Source: Trichomonas vaginalis G3
Lineage: Eukaryota; Parabasalia; Trichomonadida; Trichomonadidae
Assembly: GCF_026262505.1 (NCBI RefSeq)
Contig: NC_067203.1
Span: 3,720,001 to 3,784,000 of the forward strand
Direction: 5' to 3'
Length of the DNA stretch: 64,000 nucleotides
How positions within the stretch are numbered: position 1 is the first letter of the stretch; each line of letters starts with the position of its first letter. The position numbers and the translations under genes are program-made. The notes below the pieces were generated by a model. It was not told the origin of the DNA. It saw only the letters and a program-made list of their open reading frames with translations, and did no database searches. Positions 28,077 to 37,557 of this stretch are shown piece after piece.

Positions 28077-28237
28077 TTTTTATTTTTCTTTGACAACATC
28101 TCTCTTTCCATCATTACTGCATAACCACATTTTCTCAATTTTAGTGGTTTGTTATTTTTAACATGTTCTTGCATCATTTTTATCATTTCCTCCCTTGTTA
28201 TGATTCGTGGTAAATTTTGAGCTTGTGGGGTATTCAT
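28073..28237 (-). CDS. Small Polinton protein, 54 aa (copy 2)
   Basis: The counterpart of 3279-3443, beginning MNTPQAQNLPRI. Its coding sequence is nearly identical to copy 1 and the start has the TTTTATTTTTATCATAAATG context. Being kept in both copies supports it as a real gene. Function unknown. Confidence 0.6.
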   Translation of the reverse strand: MNTPQAQNLPRIITREEMIKMMQEHVKNNKPLKLRKCGYAVMMEREMLSKKNKN

Positions 28238-28290
28238 TTATGATAAAAATAAAATTTTGTTATCACTTATTTTATCGTTAATGATTTTAG

Positions 28291-28647
28291 GTTCTTCAAT
28301 AATTATTTATTTTTGAAGAACTGAAGGTGTCACTATGTCACTCTGTGTCACTCGGTTATTTAAATTCTCTGAAAAATGATGACAACATGACATTTTGACA
28401 ACAACATGGGTTCTTCAATAATTATTTATTTTTGAAGAACTGAAGGTGTCACTATGTCACTCTGTGTCACTCGGTTATTTAAATTCTCTGAAAAATGATG
28501 ACAACATGACATTTTGACAACAACATGGGTTCTTCAATAATTATTTATTTTTGAAGAACTGAAGGTGTCACTATGTCACTATGTGTCACTCGGTTATTTA
28601 AATTCTCTGAAAAATGATGACAACATGACATTTTGACAACAACATAG
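28291..28647 (+). repeat. Three tandem 119-bp units, left array
   Basis: Units start at 28291, 28410 and 28529. Each opens with a hairpin (GTTCTTCA ... TGAAGAAC), then iteron-like TGTCAC words (GGTGTCACTATGTCAC, TGTGTCACTC), then GACAACATGACATTTTGAC. The whole array recurs inverted at 31064-31420. The units are almost identical. Confidence 0.93.
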
Positions 28648-28714
28648 GAAATTTGATGTAGCCCAAAAATAAAGTTAGTTTTAAAATTATATTTATTTTT
28701 TTATTCCTACATAA

Positions 28715-31027
28715 ATGACAGCAACAAACAACAACAGTGACTATATCGTTTCTGATGAAAAAGTTATTGATTCATTAGTTGAGGAATTAGTTATGGCAGA
28801 AACTAAAACCCTCAACGAAAGAATTGGTGAAAACACGATTGATTTACATAACTACCTCAAACATGATGGAGGAAGAGGAAGGAAAACTGGTATGGCTTTA
28901 TTAGTAAATAAAATATCAAATTTAACGATTATAGATGTTGATATCAATAAATCATACGATGATGAACTTAAAGAAACAGTTAGAAAAGACATTTTATCAA
29001 AACTTTCGGATAAAGATGTTATCGTTAAAACCGCTTCAGGAGGTCTTCACATTTATTGCAACACTAATTTCTTCTATTCAACCTCGAACAGAATGATTAA
29101 ATGTTATTCCTGCAATGATTATGATATTGATATAATGACTTCTATTGATGATTCAAAGCGTTCATTAGTGGTTATGGCTGATTCAAGAGTTCGCAAGAAT
29201 GCAACAGAACCAATCAATACATACTCATTCATTCGTGGAAGTTATGATTCAACATTAACTAGAACAGTGAATGATATATTAAATGATTTGAATATTAAGG
29301 TAAGAGTTGAACAGAAGAATGAAGAAATAAAGAGTATAATGAATGAAAACAAAGATGTAAGCATTGACGATAAACTAGCTCAAAGCATAGTTGATGGTAT
29401 CTGTGATTTTGAAGTACATAATGACGGTGGAAACATGAATTTAGAAAAAGAAATAACATTATTCACACTGTTTCAAGCAATTAATTCGTTACCTAATCAT
29501 TTAATTAATGAAGCATACGATAACGTTTACAACTTCTGCAGTTTAACAGAAAATGCAAAAAGTAATTTTGAAAAAGCACGTGATAGATATGCATATTTAA
29601 TGACTTCTCCATTTGTTTTGGTGAAGATTCTAAAACTATATCAAAAGGAATATTATGATGAATATGTTTTGCCTTTATTACGTAAGCCAAAAATAACATT
29701 TGATATAAAACTTGATGACTCGTTTTTGATAACAGATATTAGACGCAAGGCTGAAAATCATCAGTATAAAAACAGTTCTGAAGTAATTGAGGATTTATCA
29801 CGTGTAATCCGTTTTGTAGATTGTGGAAATAAATACTTCATTCAAAAGGACTATAATATCCACGACAAAATGAATCAAATATCATTCATTCTTCAATCAA
29901 ACATGAAAGAGTCACTTAAAATGATTAAATTATTTAAAGAAGAAGGTAAAACAATAACAGCATGGGATGTACTACTAAATCAATTATCCTCATTAACTGT
30001 TAAGGGTGTTTGCTTTAAATCTGATTCCCCAGATGTTTTCTCAACGTTTCAAGGTTATAAATACAACATTCTTGAAAAACCTGATTACTCAAAAATTGAG
30101 ATGTTTATGAATTTCATTAAAGAAGTCATTTGTGATAATAACGATGAAGTGTATAAATACCTTCTCGGGTGGATTGCATCAATGATTCAACATCCTGGAA
30201 TCAAGAATGAAACAGCAATTATTTTGAAAGGACTTCAGGGAACAGGTAAAAACAGATTTACAGACATTATTTCTGAACTTCTCGCCGGTTATTCATGTAA
30301 AAACATTACTGAAATAGGTGAGCTAACGGGTAATTTCAATTCAGTAGTTGAGAATAAAATGTTTCTTGTACTTAATGAACTCAAGAATGTAGGTGAAGAC
30401 AGACTCGCAAACTTCAACGCTTTGAAATCAATTATTACGGATAATGAGATTAGAATTAATGAAAAGAATCAACCCAGAAGAACTGCTCAGAATGTTGCCA
30501 ATTTCATTTTCGTAACTAATAACGTCTACCCTGTCAAAATTGAAGTTGGAGACAGAAGATACGTAGTTTTAAGGGTTAATGGTAAATTTAAGGGTCAATT
30601 TGATTATTTCAAGAATTTGATGAATTCATGCACTAAGGAATTTTATGATAACCTTTTAACATATTTTATGCAATATGACCTTTCATCATTTAATGTACGA
30701 ATCATTCCGATGACTGAAGCCAAACAAGATTTAATTGAATTATCAACAAATCCTTTAGATGTATGGATAAATACACATTATGATGAATTGTGTGCAGGTA
30801 TGGTATGTAAAAATGCTCTATTCTGCAAACCATCAGACATGAAAGACAAGAATTTTCAAATGAGTATTAAGGATAAATGTGATAAGAAACAGAGAAGAAT
30901 AGATGGTAAACAGACATGGTATTATGTTTTGAAAGAAGAAATGAAAGGATTATATAAACAGGTTGAACCAAACGATAATGAGGATTCATTTACTGACGAT
31001 GAAATACCTGTAAATGAAGCTTTATAA
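28715..31027 (+). CDS. Primase-superfamily 3 helicase (D5-like), Polinton 2 cargo
   Basis: A 770-residue replication protein. The N-terminal part looks like an archaeo-eukaryotic primase/prim-pol domain: KTGMALLV, a DVDI-type acidic motif (about 75-78) and SGGLHIYC (about 109-116). The C-terminal half is an SF3 helicase with Walker A GLQGTGKN (about 505-512), the acidic MFLVLNEL segment after it and an arginine-bearing stretch VEVGDRRYVVL-like (IEVGDRRYVVL). Such fusions are typical of virophages, NCLDV and plasmids; classical Polintons are usually described without one. It is framed by inverted 119-bp arrays and is absent from the same locus in copy 1, so it looks like exchangeable cargo. 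The start lies in TTATTCCTACATAAATG. Confidence 0.85.
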   Translation: MTATNNNSDYIVSDEKVIDSLVEELVMAETKTLNERIGENTIDLHNYLKHDGGRGRKTGMALLVNKISNLTIIDVDINKSYDDELKETVRKDILSKLSDKDVIVKTASGGLHIYCNTNFFYSTSNRMIKCYSCNDYDIDIMTSIDDSKRSLVVMADSRVRKNATEPINTYSFIRGSYDSTLTRTVNDILNDLNIKVRVEQKNEEIKSIMNENKDVSIDDKLAQSIVDGICDFEVHNDGGNMNLEKEITLFTLFQAINSLPNHLINEAYDNVYNFCSLTENAKSNFEKARDRYAYLMTSPFVLVKILKLYQKEYYDEYVLPLLRKPKITFDIKLDDSFLITDIRRKAENHQYKNSSEVIEDLSRVIRFVDCGNKYFIQKDYNIHDKMNQISFILQSNMKESLKMIKLFKEEGKTITAWDVLLNQLSSLTVKGVCFKSDSPDVFSTFQGYKYNILEKPDYSKIEMFMNFIKEVICDNNDEVYKYLLGWIASMIQHPGIKNETAIILKGLQGTGKNRFTDIISELLAGYSCKNITEIGELTGNFNSVVENKMFLVLNELKNVGEDRLANFNALKSIITDNEIRINEKNQPRRTAQNVANFIFVTNNVYPVKIEVGDRRYVVLRVNGKFKGQFDYFKNLMNSCTKEFYDNLLTYFMQYDLSSFNVRIIPMTEAKQDLIELSTNPLDVWINTHYDELCAGMVCKNALFCKPSDMKDKNFQMSIKDKCDKKQRRIDGKQTWYYVLKEEMKGLYKQVEPNDNEDSFTDDEIPVNEAL

Positions 31028-31063
31028 AGTGTGATTTGAATTTATTTTTGCATTAATCCCACT

Positions 31064-31420
31064 ATGTTGTTGTCAAAATGTCATGTTGTCATCATTTTTC
31101 AGAGAATTTAAATAACCGAGTGACACAGAGTGACATAGTGACACCTTCAGTTCTTCAAAAATAAATAATTATTGAAGAACCCATGTTGTTGTCAAAATGT
31201 CATGTTGTCACATTTTTTCAGAGAATTTAAATAACCGAGTGACACAGAGTGACATAGTGACACCTTCAGTTCTTCAAAAATAATGAATAAATGCTATCCT
31301 CCTATGTTGTTGTCAAAATGTCATGTTGTCACATTTTTTCAGAGAATTTAAATAACCGAGTGACACAGAGTGACATAGTGACACCTTCAGTTCTTCAAAA
31401 ATAATGAATTATTGAAGAAC
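31064..31420 (-). repeat. Three tandem 119-bp units, right array (inverted)
   Basis: The inverse of the array at 28291-28647, three units of the same length. The middle unit's outer edge has diverged (TAATGAATAAATGCTATCC), while the others keep the hairpin. Inverted similarity extends about 20 bases beyond each array (CGTTAATG-TTT-AG). Confidence 0.92.
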
Positions 31421-32282
31421 CTGAAACCATTAACGTAAACATTTATTTTTGCAGTTCATTCATTACTTCATTACCTAATTAATTACAGACATAAAATATA
31501 TTTAGTTCATTCATTGAACTCTATACCATGCGTAAACTGTCATGTAAGGTGGCATGTAGTCTTTACTTTGTCCCGTTGTTTGTGTATATCCTGAAACGAA
31601 ATGTGTATGGTTTCCTTCTCCCTGAGTGTCACTCCAGTAACAATTTATAGCAAACTTAACGTTATCTTTAACATCATATCCTTTACCTTTTGTCATTCCT
31701 GACCAATCCCAATATCTATGCTTATGCCAACCCGCTTGAGATGTGCTTAAATCTATGTAGTGACTGTGTGCAGGTAAATTTTCACCTGTAATCGTTTTAC
31801 TTCCACCCATTTCCTTTGAAGAGTTTGCACAATACAAAAACCTGTCGACTATTTGTTCCCATGCACCAACACCAAACATTGCTTGAGGACCTCTCGCATC
31901 CATAGACGTATAAATAGAACCTACTGGGTTCATTAAATCAAACATATGAGATAATATAGGATTGTCTCTTTTGAACTTAAAATATAGCGCAACTATTTCA
32001 GGTTTCTTCTGGTTTGTGTCGGAATATTTTTTATAATATAATCTTATGTTTTCAGGGTAGGTAAAATCTTGACTATAATATTTATTTTTGTCATCTATAT
32101 AATAATATACTATTCTCGTTTTTTCTATTGCATTATATCTTTTATATCTATAATAATCTAAATATAATGTTAACTTTTGTTCATCTACATGTGGTGTTCT
32201 CTCGTCATCTCCATAGTCATAATAATATGGTGCTGGAGCTAGGTTAGACAATGTCATATCTGTCATTTCATAAACTCTTAAA

Positions 32283-32284
32283 TA
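32283..32284. repeat. Mariner target duplication TA, left
   Basis: TA next to the left mariner terminus, with its partner at 33589-33590. The unoccupied site CTTAAATATTTC is preserved in copy 1 near 5182. Confidence 0.88.
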
Positions 32285-33588
32285 TAGGGTGTCCAAAGGT
32301 GCGTTTAGCACAGCGCTCTATATGAGACTATTAAAGGAGATATATGCTGATTATAAATATATAATAAAAAATATGAATATATGTATATGATGAGTATGTT
32401 GTATTTTGGCGCCATGCCGGGATATAAAATGAATTTTGAGACAAGAGGCGGTTTCGCGGGAAATTTTGGCGGGATTTTTTTCATTTTTTTAATGAATCAT
32501 AAAGAAAACATCCTCGCTCTTGCAAAAAAATGCAAAGACTGTAAAAAAATCTACGAGACATTGGTAAAATGCTTCGGTATGGATGCTCCTAGCTATTCCA
32601 CTGTAACGTATCATGTTAGGATGTATCACTTCATGAACAAAAAGGCGCCCATCATAAAAATTGACAAAAAATCGCCGGATCAAAGAAAAATCAAAGCAAT
32701 TCTTCAAGCGCTAGATGAAGACCCAAGAGCATCACTCAGAAGGATAGAGGAGATGACAAAGATACCACGTACAACAGTCAGTTATTATCTGCACAATTAT
32801 TTGAACTACAAACTAGCGTATACACGTTGGGTTCCGCACAACCTTAATTCAGTTCAAAAAAAATCTAGAGTCCAATCTTCGAAAGAGCTCCTCTCTATAT
32901 TGGGTGCGTATCAATCCAAGAAGTTTCGCTTTTTAGTAACAGGGGACGAGTCTTGGTTTCAATATGCAACAGAAGCCAAAATCATGTGGATCCCGAAGGA
33001 TGAAAATCCGCAAACATTCCCGAAGAAAAAAATTGACACACCAATGATGATGTTGTCGGTTTTTTGGGGCGTGAATGGCATCATCGCAATTGATATTCTT
33101 CAAAAACCTAATACGATGAATGCTCAGTATCTAATTGACAATGTTCTTACTCAAATTATCAATTCTGATGAGTTTGAGAAATCCAAACAACAAAAACAAA
33201 AGTTTGCAATTCATTTTGATAATTCAAGAGTTCACAAAAGTCATAAGGTAATGAATTACTTGGTGGAAAACAATGTCAAAGTTGTTCCAAACCCAATTTA
33301 TTCACCTGATATTGCACCCTCTGACTTTTATTTATTCGGCACGCTAAAAAAGAGAGCTGAAGGACGCGAATTCGCGAGTCCAGATGATCTTGAAAATTTT
33401 GTAAGAGAGCAATTTGAGCAATTTTCTCATGATGATTTAAAGCGTGTCTTTCAAGCCTGGATCGATCGCTGCGAACGCGTGATTGAATCCAATGGTGATT
33501 ATATTTAAATAAACTTTATATATATGTAACTTGTTTATTTCTATTCGCAGTATTCAGGTTTGTGCTAAACACACCTTTGGACACCCTA
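32285..33588 (+). mobile_element. Mariner (Tc1/mariner) transposon, 1304 bp
   Basis: It is bounded by 28-bp inverted repeats (left 32285-32312, right 33561-33588) that start TAGGGTGTCCAAAGGTG and differ at one position. A TA duplication flanks it. One transposase gene fills it. It is more GC-rich than the surrounding Polinton. It resembles the Tvmar family known from Trichomonas vaginalis. It looks intact and recent. Confidence 0.93.
32492..33508 (+). CDS. Mariner transposase, DD34D
   Basis: 338 residues from the ATG at 32492 (MNHKENILAL). The frame is open further upstream to 32381, but that stretch is unlike mariner proteins. N-terminal helix-turn-helix DNA-binding domains come first (about 1-100, with RRIEEMTKIPRTTVSYYLH), then the typical WVPHNL linker. 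The DDE core has TGDESWF (first Asp), HFDNSRVHKS (second Asp) and SPDIAPSDFYLF (third Asp). Exactly 34 residues separate the second and third Asp, as in true mariners (DD34D). No break is visible, so it may be functional. It cuts and pastes at TA. Confidence 0.92.
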   Translation: MNHKENILALAKKCKDCKKIYETLVKCFGMDAPSYSTVTYHVRMYHFMNKKAPIIKIDKKSPDQRKIKAILQALDEDPRASLRRIEEMTKIPRTTVSYYLHNYLNYKLAYTRWVPHNLNSVQKKSRVQSSKELLSILGAYQSKKFRFLVTGDESWFQYATEAKIMWIPKDENPQTFPKKKIDTPMMMLSVFWGVNGIIAIDILQKPNTMNAQYLIDNVLTQIINSDEFEKSKQQKQKFAIHFDNSRVHKSHKVMNYLVENNVKVVPNPIYSPDIAPSDFYLFGTLKKRAEGREFASPDDLENFVREQFEQFSHDDLKRVFQAWIDRCERVIESNGDYI

Positions 33589-34667
33589 TATTTCTTTTGT
33601 TCGTCTCCATATAAGTTTAAGTAACAGTTGTTGTCTAATGGAACTTTAACTTGTGTACCATCATTCTTTATATAGCTTACATACATTTCATTGTTATTTT
33701 TCGGAATGAGTTTACACCGTATACCATTTTTTAAGGAGTGTACCAATTGCCATCTAAAATATTTATTTTCTTCATAGACAGAAAAGTCACCAACAATAGT
33801 TTCAATATTTTCAGTTGTTCCTATCAAACTTTGGTATATTCCGTTGACATATTCATTATCTGCCTTCTTCTCTAACTCACTGTTGACATATTCCTTATCT
33901 GCTTTAAGGTCTAAACATCCTGAAACCCACCCTGTATCAGCTTTAAGGTCTAAACATCCTGAAACCCACCCTGTATCAGCTTTAAGGTCTAAACATCCTG
34001 AAACCCACCCTGTATCAGCTTTAGATTTTAAAATATTTGATGTCCATTCATGATACCATTCAACCCTTTCTTTAATTTCATTATCTTTTTCATTAACATA
34101 TTCCTTATCTGCCTTCTTCACTAACGCACTAGCCACATATTCATTATCTACTTTCTTCTCTAACTCACTGTTGACATATTCATTATCTGCCTTCTTCATT
34201 AACTCACTAGCCACATATTCCTTATCTGCTTTCTTCATTAACTCACTAGCCACATATTCCTTATCTGCTTTCTTCATTATGTCATTTAGGAAACCTTTTA
34301 TGAATTCCTCATTTAAATTAAATCTTCCAATCTTCAAAACTTTAGGAAATGCATTTAATGCGTAATATCTTTGTTCTTCTGGTGGAATTGATGTTATATC
34401 ATCCGTTATTCCTTTAATTTTTGAATTCATAAATAAAATTTCTTTTATATTTGATATCACTGCACCACCTTTGCAAACGAATTCGAAATGGTCATTTTTC
34501 AATACTATCTCCAAATCTCCATATTTCAACCTTTGCGTTTGTTCTGCCGTCTTTGAATTATATGCATATATGGAGTATGTAATGGTCTGAGGGACCTGGG
34601 TGCTTTGCGCCTTAAGTTGCTGTGGTTGCTGTTGTTTAATCATTTATTATGATTTAAAAATAAATAT

Positions 34668-35378
34668 TTAATCCGTTATCTCATCAGCTATTTTTTCTAT
34701 TTGAAATTGCCATAATATTTCATTCATAAATTCTAAATCACAATCAAATAGGTCAGTTATTCTAAATTTAATATTTGATAAATCTTTTGAATGAAGAATA
34801 AATGAATTCCCAGATAATTGAAACGGATATGATAAAGAAAATGTGTTTAAGTTGATAGATAAAATGTTTTGTATTGATGGGTAAGAGTTAGGGTCTAATG
34901 TTTGATGTGAAAATCTCATTGGGGTATTAACTTTATCACATTTGATTAAAATGAAATTGGAACCAGTGTCAGAATACAAAACATCCCCAACATCTTTTTC
35001 AAAATTTAATATCCCCAACAATGAACGAAAATGAGGAGTACAAAATTTAATTTTCAGCGGGAATTTAATAAGGTTATTGATTTCATCAAGTTCAAAAAGT
35101 TTATCGGGTTTTGATTTAAAATTTTCTTCATACCATATGATAAATGATTCATTTAAATAACTTAAAATCGTGTTAATATCCCATTTCGTTATCACATTAT
35201 TTATATACATATCATACGTTTTTTCATGGTCATCTTTAATAAATGATATATAATCTGAAGGGTCTAAAAGAATGGGATTAAATTTACCACTCACAGAAAC
35301 GAGAGTAACATTATAAATTCCACTAACTGTTAAATTTAATTCACAGTTATTATTCGAAATAATATTGATAATTGACAT
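34668..35378 (-). CDS. Polinton beta-rich virion protein candidate, 236 aa (copy 2)
   Basis: The homologue of 6262-6999, with nearly the same sequence but a shorter loop after FIKDDHE. The beta-rich character and position in the virion block suggest a minor capsid role. It faces the next gene with about 19 bases between the starts, so both promoters must lie within or overlap the two coding starts. Confidence 0.6.
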   Translation of the reverse strand: MSIINIISNNNCELNLTVSGIYNVTLVSVSGKFNPILLDPSDYISFIKDDHEKTYDMYINNVITKWDINTILSYLNESFIIWYEENFKSKPDKLFELDEINNLIKFPLKIKFCTPHFRSLLGILNFEKDVGDVLYSDTGSNFILIKCDKVNTPMRFSHQTLDPNSYPSIQNILSINLNTFSLSYPFQLSGNSFILHSKDLSNIKFRITDLFDCDLEFMNEILWQFQIEKIADEITD

Positions 35379-35397
35379 TTTTATTACAATTAAAAAT

Positions 35398-35877
35398 ATG
35401 GTAAAGCGTTATTTTCCAGTGATAAATAAAACTAGAATAAGATTACCTCAAGAATTCATAAATTCAACGAATAAGAAATTCATTCATGTTATAAATTTTA
35501 GTGTTTTCAGAAAATATGAGTCGATGTCATATTCATCATCAGGTTATATTTCACTTCATTCAAATTTAGTTCAATCAAACCCATATAATGACCATTTCAT
35601 AAGATTTTCAGATGGTATTAAAAATGTAATTGATAGATTAAAATATGAACAGATTGACAATATCGAATTTTTGGAATTTTGGTTTAAATATCCTGATGGA
35701 AAAAAGATTGAAGTTAAAGATAAAGCTGATACTATAACAAAAACAATTACAATGACTGATCCAGATAGTGGGAAACAAAAAGAAATAAAACAAACGATAG
35801 AAACTGGTGAAAGGTCAATTATTATTGATTATGATTCAAAGGATTATTATTCGATAATGTTAATGCTTGAATATTAA
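35398..35877 (+). CDS. Polinton beta-rich virion protein candidate, 159 aa (copy 2)
   Basis: Almost identical to 7021-7500, starting MVKRYFPVINKTRI. The frame extends upstream to 35365, but copy 1 supports the ATG at 35398. Very low divergence between the copies argues for selection or recent common ancestry. Its stop overlaps the opposing gene's stop. Confidence 0.6.
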   Translation: MVKRYFPVINKTRIRLPQEFINSTNKKFIHVINFSVFRKYESMSYSSSGYISLHSNLVQSNPYNDHFIRFSDGIKNVIDRLKYEQIDNIEFLEFWFKYPDGKKIEVKDKADTITKTITMTDPDSGKQKEIKQTIETGERSIIIDYDSKDYYSIMLMLEY

Positions 35878-36533
35878 ATAGCCTTAACAAAGAATTTTTC
35901 AAGTGATATTTTATATTCATCAACTATTTTATTGTATATGTTATTATAAGTTAAATGTAGTTCAGTTGTTGTTCCATTCTTTGATATCTTAATTGTGCTA
36001 ATATCCTTTATAGGATTTATTTTTGCAACTGTTCCGCAGCATGAAACCTCATCATCTATGAAAAATTGAATCTTAACGTCTGAATCTTGAACATCACAAA
36101 GAATGGCGATAATGTGAATTAATGATTCATAAGGTAAAATAATTAAACCAGATTGATCAATTAAATTTATTATTGAATCATAATTATTAATTATTATATC
36201 ACGGTAAATTTTCATTAATTCAGAATTAATGTCTATTTTATATGGGTTATCAAGTGGTGCTGGGTATGTTGGATATGTGGGGATTTCAACGGGTTCTTTA
36301 CCGGGTTCAGATAAAATGATTGGGTCTCCATTCTCATGGTTTTCTTCATTCTCCTCATTCTTCGGTAAGTCACGAGTTAATAAATTTGGTTGAGTTGCTG
36401 ACCTTGTTAATTCAGGACTAACATTAACTTTAACATTTTGAATAATTCGTGATTTATCATCATTTACGTTATAACCAACCGTAATCTCTGCTTTTGCGTT
36501 TGTGTTCTTTTGACTTGTGAAACGTCTTCTCAT
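35874..36533 (-). CDS. Polinton conserved protein, 219 aa (copy 2)
   Basis: The homologue of 7497-8198. The basic N-terminus and C-terminal domain are conserved, while the Pro-rich linker is shorter (PTYPTYPAPLDNPYK). The linker is the only fast-changing part. Family unknown. Start context TTCAATTATAAATG. Confidence 0.6.
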   Translation of the reverse strand: MRRRFTSQKNTNAKAEITVGYNVNDDKSRIIQNVKVNVSPELTRSATQPNLLTRDLPKNEENEENHENGDPIILSEPGKEPVEIPTYPTYPAPLDNPYKIDINSELMKIYRDIIINNYDSIINLIDQSGLIILPYESLIHIIAILCDVQDSDVKIQFFIDDEVSCCGTVAKINPIKDISTIKISKNGTTTELHLTYNNIYNKIVDEYKISLEKFFVKAI

Positions 36534-36617
36534 TTATAATTGAATAAAAAAAAGAAAAATATATTTAAAGTTTTATTTAGTTGTTACGGTAATATCCCAA
36601 GGTTCATCCTTGTTTGC

Positions 36618-37517
36618 TTATACTTTCTTTGTAACTGCACCAATTATGTTATTGATAATGATTTGAGTTTCTCCCAGTCTTATTTTATCTTTTACAATAT
36701 CTTTAATCATTTCATTACATGCATTCTTAAAACCATCTGATTTTTCTAATTTACGTCTATCACTTTCTTTAATTAAATCAAAGTTATAACCTTGTTGAGA
36801 ATAAAGTGGTTTCTTTATCAATTCCTTGAACGCTTCTGAAAGTGAAGATGAAGAAATTCTTGCCACTTGAATTGGTTTAAATTCTACTTTCATTGCTTCT
36901 TTCTGTTCATTGAACACTGGATCGAATAAAGCAACTTTAAAGAATTTCTTAGCTGAAATTTCGGGTCTAATATTTGCATATTGACCATCAAACTGATTAA
37001 CATATCGTGGTAATTCATCCGGTCCCTCTTCAATAGCATTTAATTCTTCATTGAAATAAGAATATGGATTATGACGGTATGAATTAATTGGACCATTTTC
37101 ACCTTCTCCAATGTATTGTTTAACAGCTTTTCCATTTTCATCAAATTGCATAGGATAACGTTCATTATATGCTTTACGTTTAGGATAATCAGATACAGTT
37201 AATTTATAACCATTTATGACTTTAATATTACCTTGACCATCAGTAACGAAAACTTCATTTATACCATCAGGTTTTCCATTTGGACCCGTAATGTCTGCTT
37301 CGTGTGCTTCCCAATTTGGACCATGACGTTTGGCATATGCTTGAGCTTCTGGTAATGTTAAAACGTTTCTCATTTGTTTAACATCTTTTTGAAGACCAGC
37401 AACAATATGAACTAATTCTTTCATTCCATCAGGAACTTTCATAGTTCTATTATATGCACCCTTTTTGTTTGTTCCTTGTTTTAATGGAGTCTGTAGAAGA
37501 TTTGCTATTTCTGTCAT
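36618..37517 (-). CDS. Polinton conserved protein, 299 aa (copy 2)
   Basis: The homologue of 8231-9130 with the same length. It begins [20 protein letters not shown]. The first 200 residues are close to identical. From about residue 205 onward (FDPVF...) the two copies differ widely in wording while keeping the pattern KPLY-Q-G...DL-KESD+RK-EKSD. This change in divergence along one gene suggests recombination with another Polinton. Function unknown; probably a virion component. Confidence 0.6.
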   Translation of the reverse strand: MTEIANLLQTPLKQGTNKKGAYNRTMKVPDGMKELVHIVAGLQKDVKQMRNVLTLPEAQAYAKRHGPNWEAHEADITGPNGKPDGINEVFVTDGQGNIKVINGYKLTVSDYPKRKAYNERYPMQFDENGKAVKQYIGEGENGPINSYRHNPYSYFNEELNAIEEGPDELPRYVNQFDGQYANIRPEISAKKFFKVALFDPVFNEQKEAMKVEFKPIQVARISSSSLSEAFKELIKKPLYSQQGYNFDLIKESDRRKLEKSDGFKNACNEMIKDIVKDKIRLGETQIIINNIIGAVTKKV

Positions 37518-37557
37518 GTTTAATTATAAATAAAAAATAAAAATTAATTATAAAAAG

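Larger units (their letters stand above)
31511..34643 (-). pseudogene. Polinton fibre-like protein (copy 2), split by mariner
   Basis: The same protein as at 4422-6237. The N-terminal domain (MIKQQQPQQLKAQSTQVPQ...) lies at the high-coordinate end. Then come 13-residue repeats of two types (KADKEYVASELMK and LKADTGWVSGCLD), and last the collar-like C-terminal domain with clustered His and the final TVYAWYRVQ. A 1304-bp mariner lies between repeats and C-terminal domain. Repeat number and type differ clearly from copy 1, while both end domains are well conserved. The repeats are predicted to form a coiled, probably trimeric shaft. The host-binding role is inferred from phage fibres. Confidence 0.78.

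Noticed and set aside
28291-28647. CRISPR-like array
   Set aside because: The 119-bp units are contiguous with no unique spacers, and the host is a eukaryote.
32381-32491. Earlier start of the mariner transposase at 32381
   Set aside because: The extra 37 residues are unlike mariner N-termini; MNHKENILAL fits the family start.
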